A stretch of 15,903 nt of DNA from Chloroflexota bacterium (GTDB taxonomy: Bacteria > Chloroflexota > Dehalococcoidia > Lucifugimonadales > UBA1127), in contig JAPPNT010000197.1 of assembly GCA_028873745.1 (NCBI GenBank), forward strand, positions 1-15,903, in the 5' to 3' direction. A program made the translations under genes and the position numbers. Numbering within the stretch: the first letter of the stretch is position 1; each line of letters begins with the position of its first letter. The notes under the pieces are model-generated. The model worked only from the letters and a program-made list of their open reading frames with translations, had not been told where the DNA came from and did not search any database. Shown piece after piece: positions 15,550-15,903 of the stretch.

Positions 15550-15617
15550 TGTCGTTTCCAGATACGGGAAGGCCCGATAACGACTAGAACGACTGCTGGA
15601 CGTCCGTAGCTAGGAGG

Positions 15618-15689
15618 GGGTTGTGTTGCATTGAGTCGCAGTTGTGTTGCGGGGGGACAAAGGTATTGGGAATGGGTTGTGTTGCATTG
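15618..15689 (+). repeat. three direct copies of GTTGTGTTGC
   Basis: GTTGTGTTGC occurs at 15620-15629, 15641-15650 and 15676-15685. The first and third copies extend to a 16-nt identity, GGGTTGTGTTGCATTG (15618-15633 and 15674-15689). Spacing is 21 and 35 nt, so this is not a regular CRISPR-like array. It could be a set of protein-binding sites or part of a dispersed intergenic repeat. Confidence 0.75.
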
Positions 15690-15868
15690 GATTACGGAAG
15701 TCAAACAGTCGGGTAGGGGTCATAGCTGATTTGGCTCCTTTGGCCGCTTGGCGGCCCGGTGGAAGCGGGCAGGGCAGGGGTTTCGATCAGTCATGGCAGG
15801 AAGGTAGCGATGGGCGGGGCGCATGGGCAAGGGCGCGGGGGCAGGGCGACGGAGGTGTCTGCCGTGGA

Positions 15869-15886
15869 CACCGGCTTTCGCCGGTG
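15869..15886. repeat. small REP-like hairpin near the right edge
   Basis: CACCGGC (15869-15875) pairs exactly with GCCGGTG (15880-15886) around a TTTC loop. It is compact, GC-rich and lies in non-coding DNA, as short dispersed palindromes often do. Whether it is repeated elsewhere cannot be seen from this window. Confidence 0.5.
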
Positions 15887-15903
15887 AAACGAGGGAGAGG
15901 AAG

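Larger units (their letters stand above)
15393..15903. other. long repeat-bearing non-coding region at the right end
   Basis: No reading frame here shows a ribosome site, recognisable protein motif or codon pattern like the neighbouring genes. The region holds AATTGAGTT and GTTGTGTTGC direct repeats and a small hairpin near the end. It includes an AT-rich patch at about 15511-15560, unlike the surrounding GC-rich DNA. No tRNA or known RNA structure was recognised. Confidence 0.6.

Noticed and set aside
15363..15587. A 74-codon plus-strand frame after the MetE-domain genes
   Set aside because: It starts inside the hairpin loop, has no ribosome site, and its composition looks non-coding.
15618..15689. 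Possible CRISPR array
   Set aside because: Repeats are only 10-16 nt and unequally spaced, and no cas gene is nearby.

Overview
The window is GC-rich bacterial DNA with long, tightly packed genes. Proline/threonine-rich lipoproteins, a collagen-like lipoprotein, an AddB-type nuclease subunit without a Walker A motif and paralogous stand-alone MetE C-terminal-domain proteins together suggest a Chloroflexota-like bacterium, perhaps Dehalococcoidia/SAR202. That placement is inferred from gene style and was not tested by any search. No rRNA, tRNA, CRISPR array or transposase gene was seen.

Left part (1-2876). On the minus strand lie the N-terminal two thirds of a DXS-type 1-deoxy-D-xylulose-5-phosphate synthase, cut by the window edge, and upstream of it an MpaB/Lcp-like (DUF2236) oxygenase. 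An AT-richer intergenic region (2493-2876) then separates this oxygenase from a divergent plus-strand gene and carries candidate promoters in both directions.

Middle (2877-11600). A plus-strand lipoprotein joins 21 perfect Gly-X-Y collagen-like triplets to a PhoX/DUF839-like domain. It ends in a strong intrinsic terminator lying tail-to-tail with the addBA operon. addB and addA (minus strand, overlapping by 4 nt) encode the two helicase-nuclease subunits of an AddAB recombination/repair enzyme. Upstream of addB are a 28-nt perfect palindrome and a minus-strand lipoprotein with a Pro/Thr linker and a duplicated two-cysteine module.

Right part (12230-15347). Divergent from that lipoprotein is a small lipoprotein made of one Cache-like sensory domain, followed by a hairpin terminator. 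Next come two adjacent plus-strand genes, 18 nt apart, for different MetE C-terminal-domain (zinc, thiol methyltransferase fold) proteins. Both keep all four zinc ligands but lack the MetE N-terminal domain, so their methyl donor is unknown.

Right end (15348-15903). About 550 nt appear non-coding and hold a 13-bp hairpin, two families of short direct repeats and a second small hairpin, which looks like a repeat-bearing intergenic region.

The window does not show a clear new multi-gene system. The most interesting leads are the paired core-MetE genes, the collagen-like/PhoX lipoprotein, the oxygenase next to dxs, the altered DXS motifs and the repeat-rich right end.
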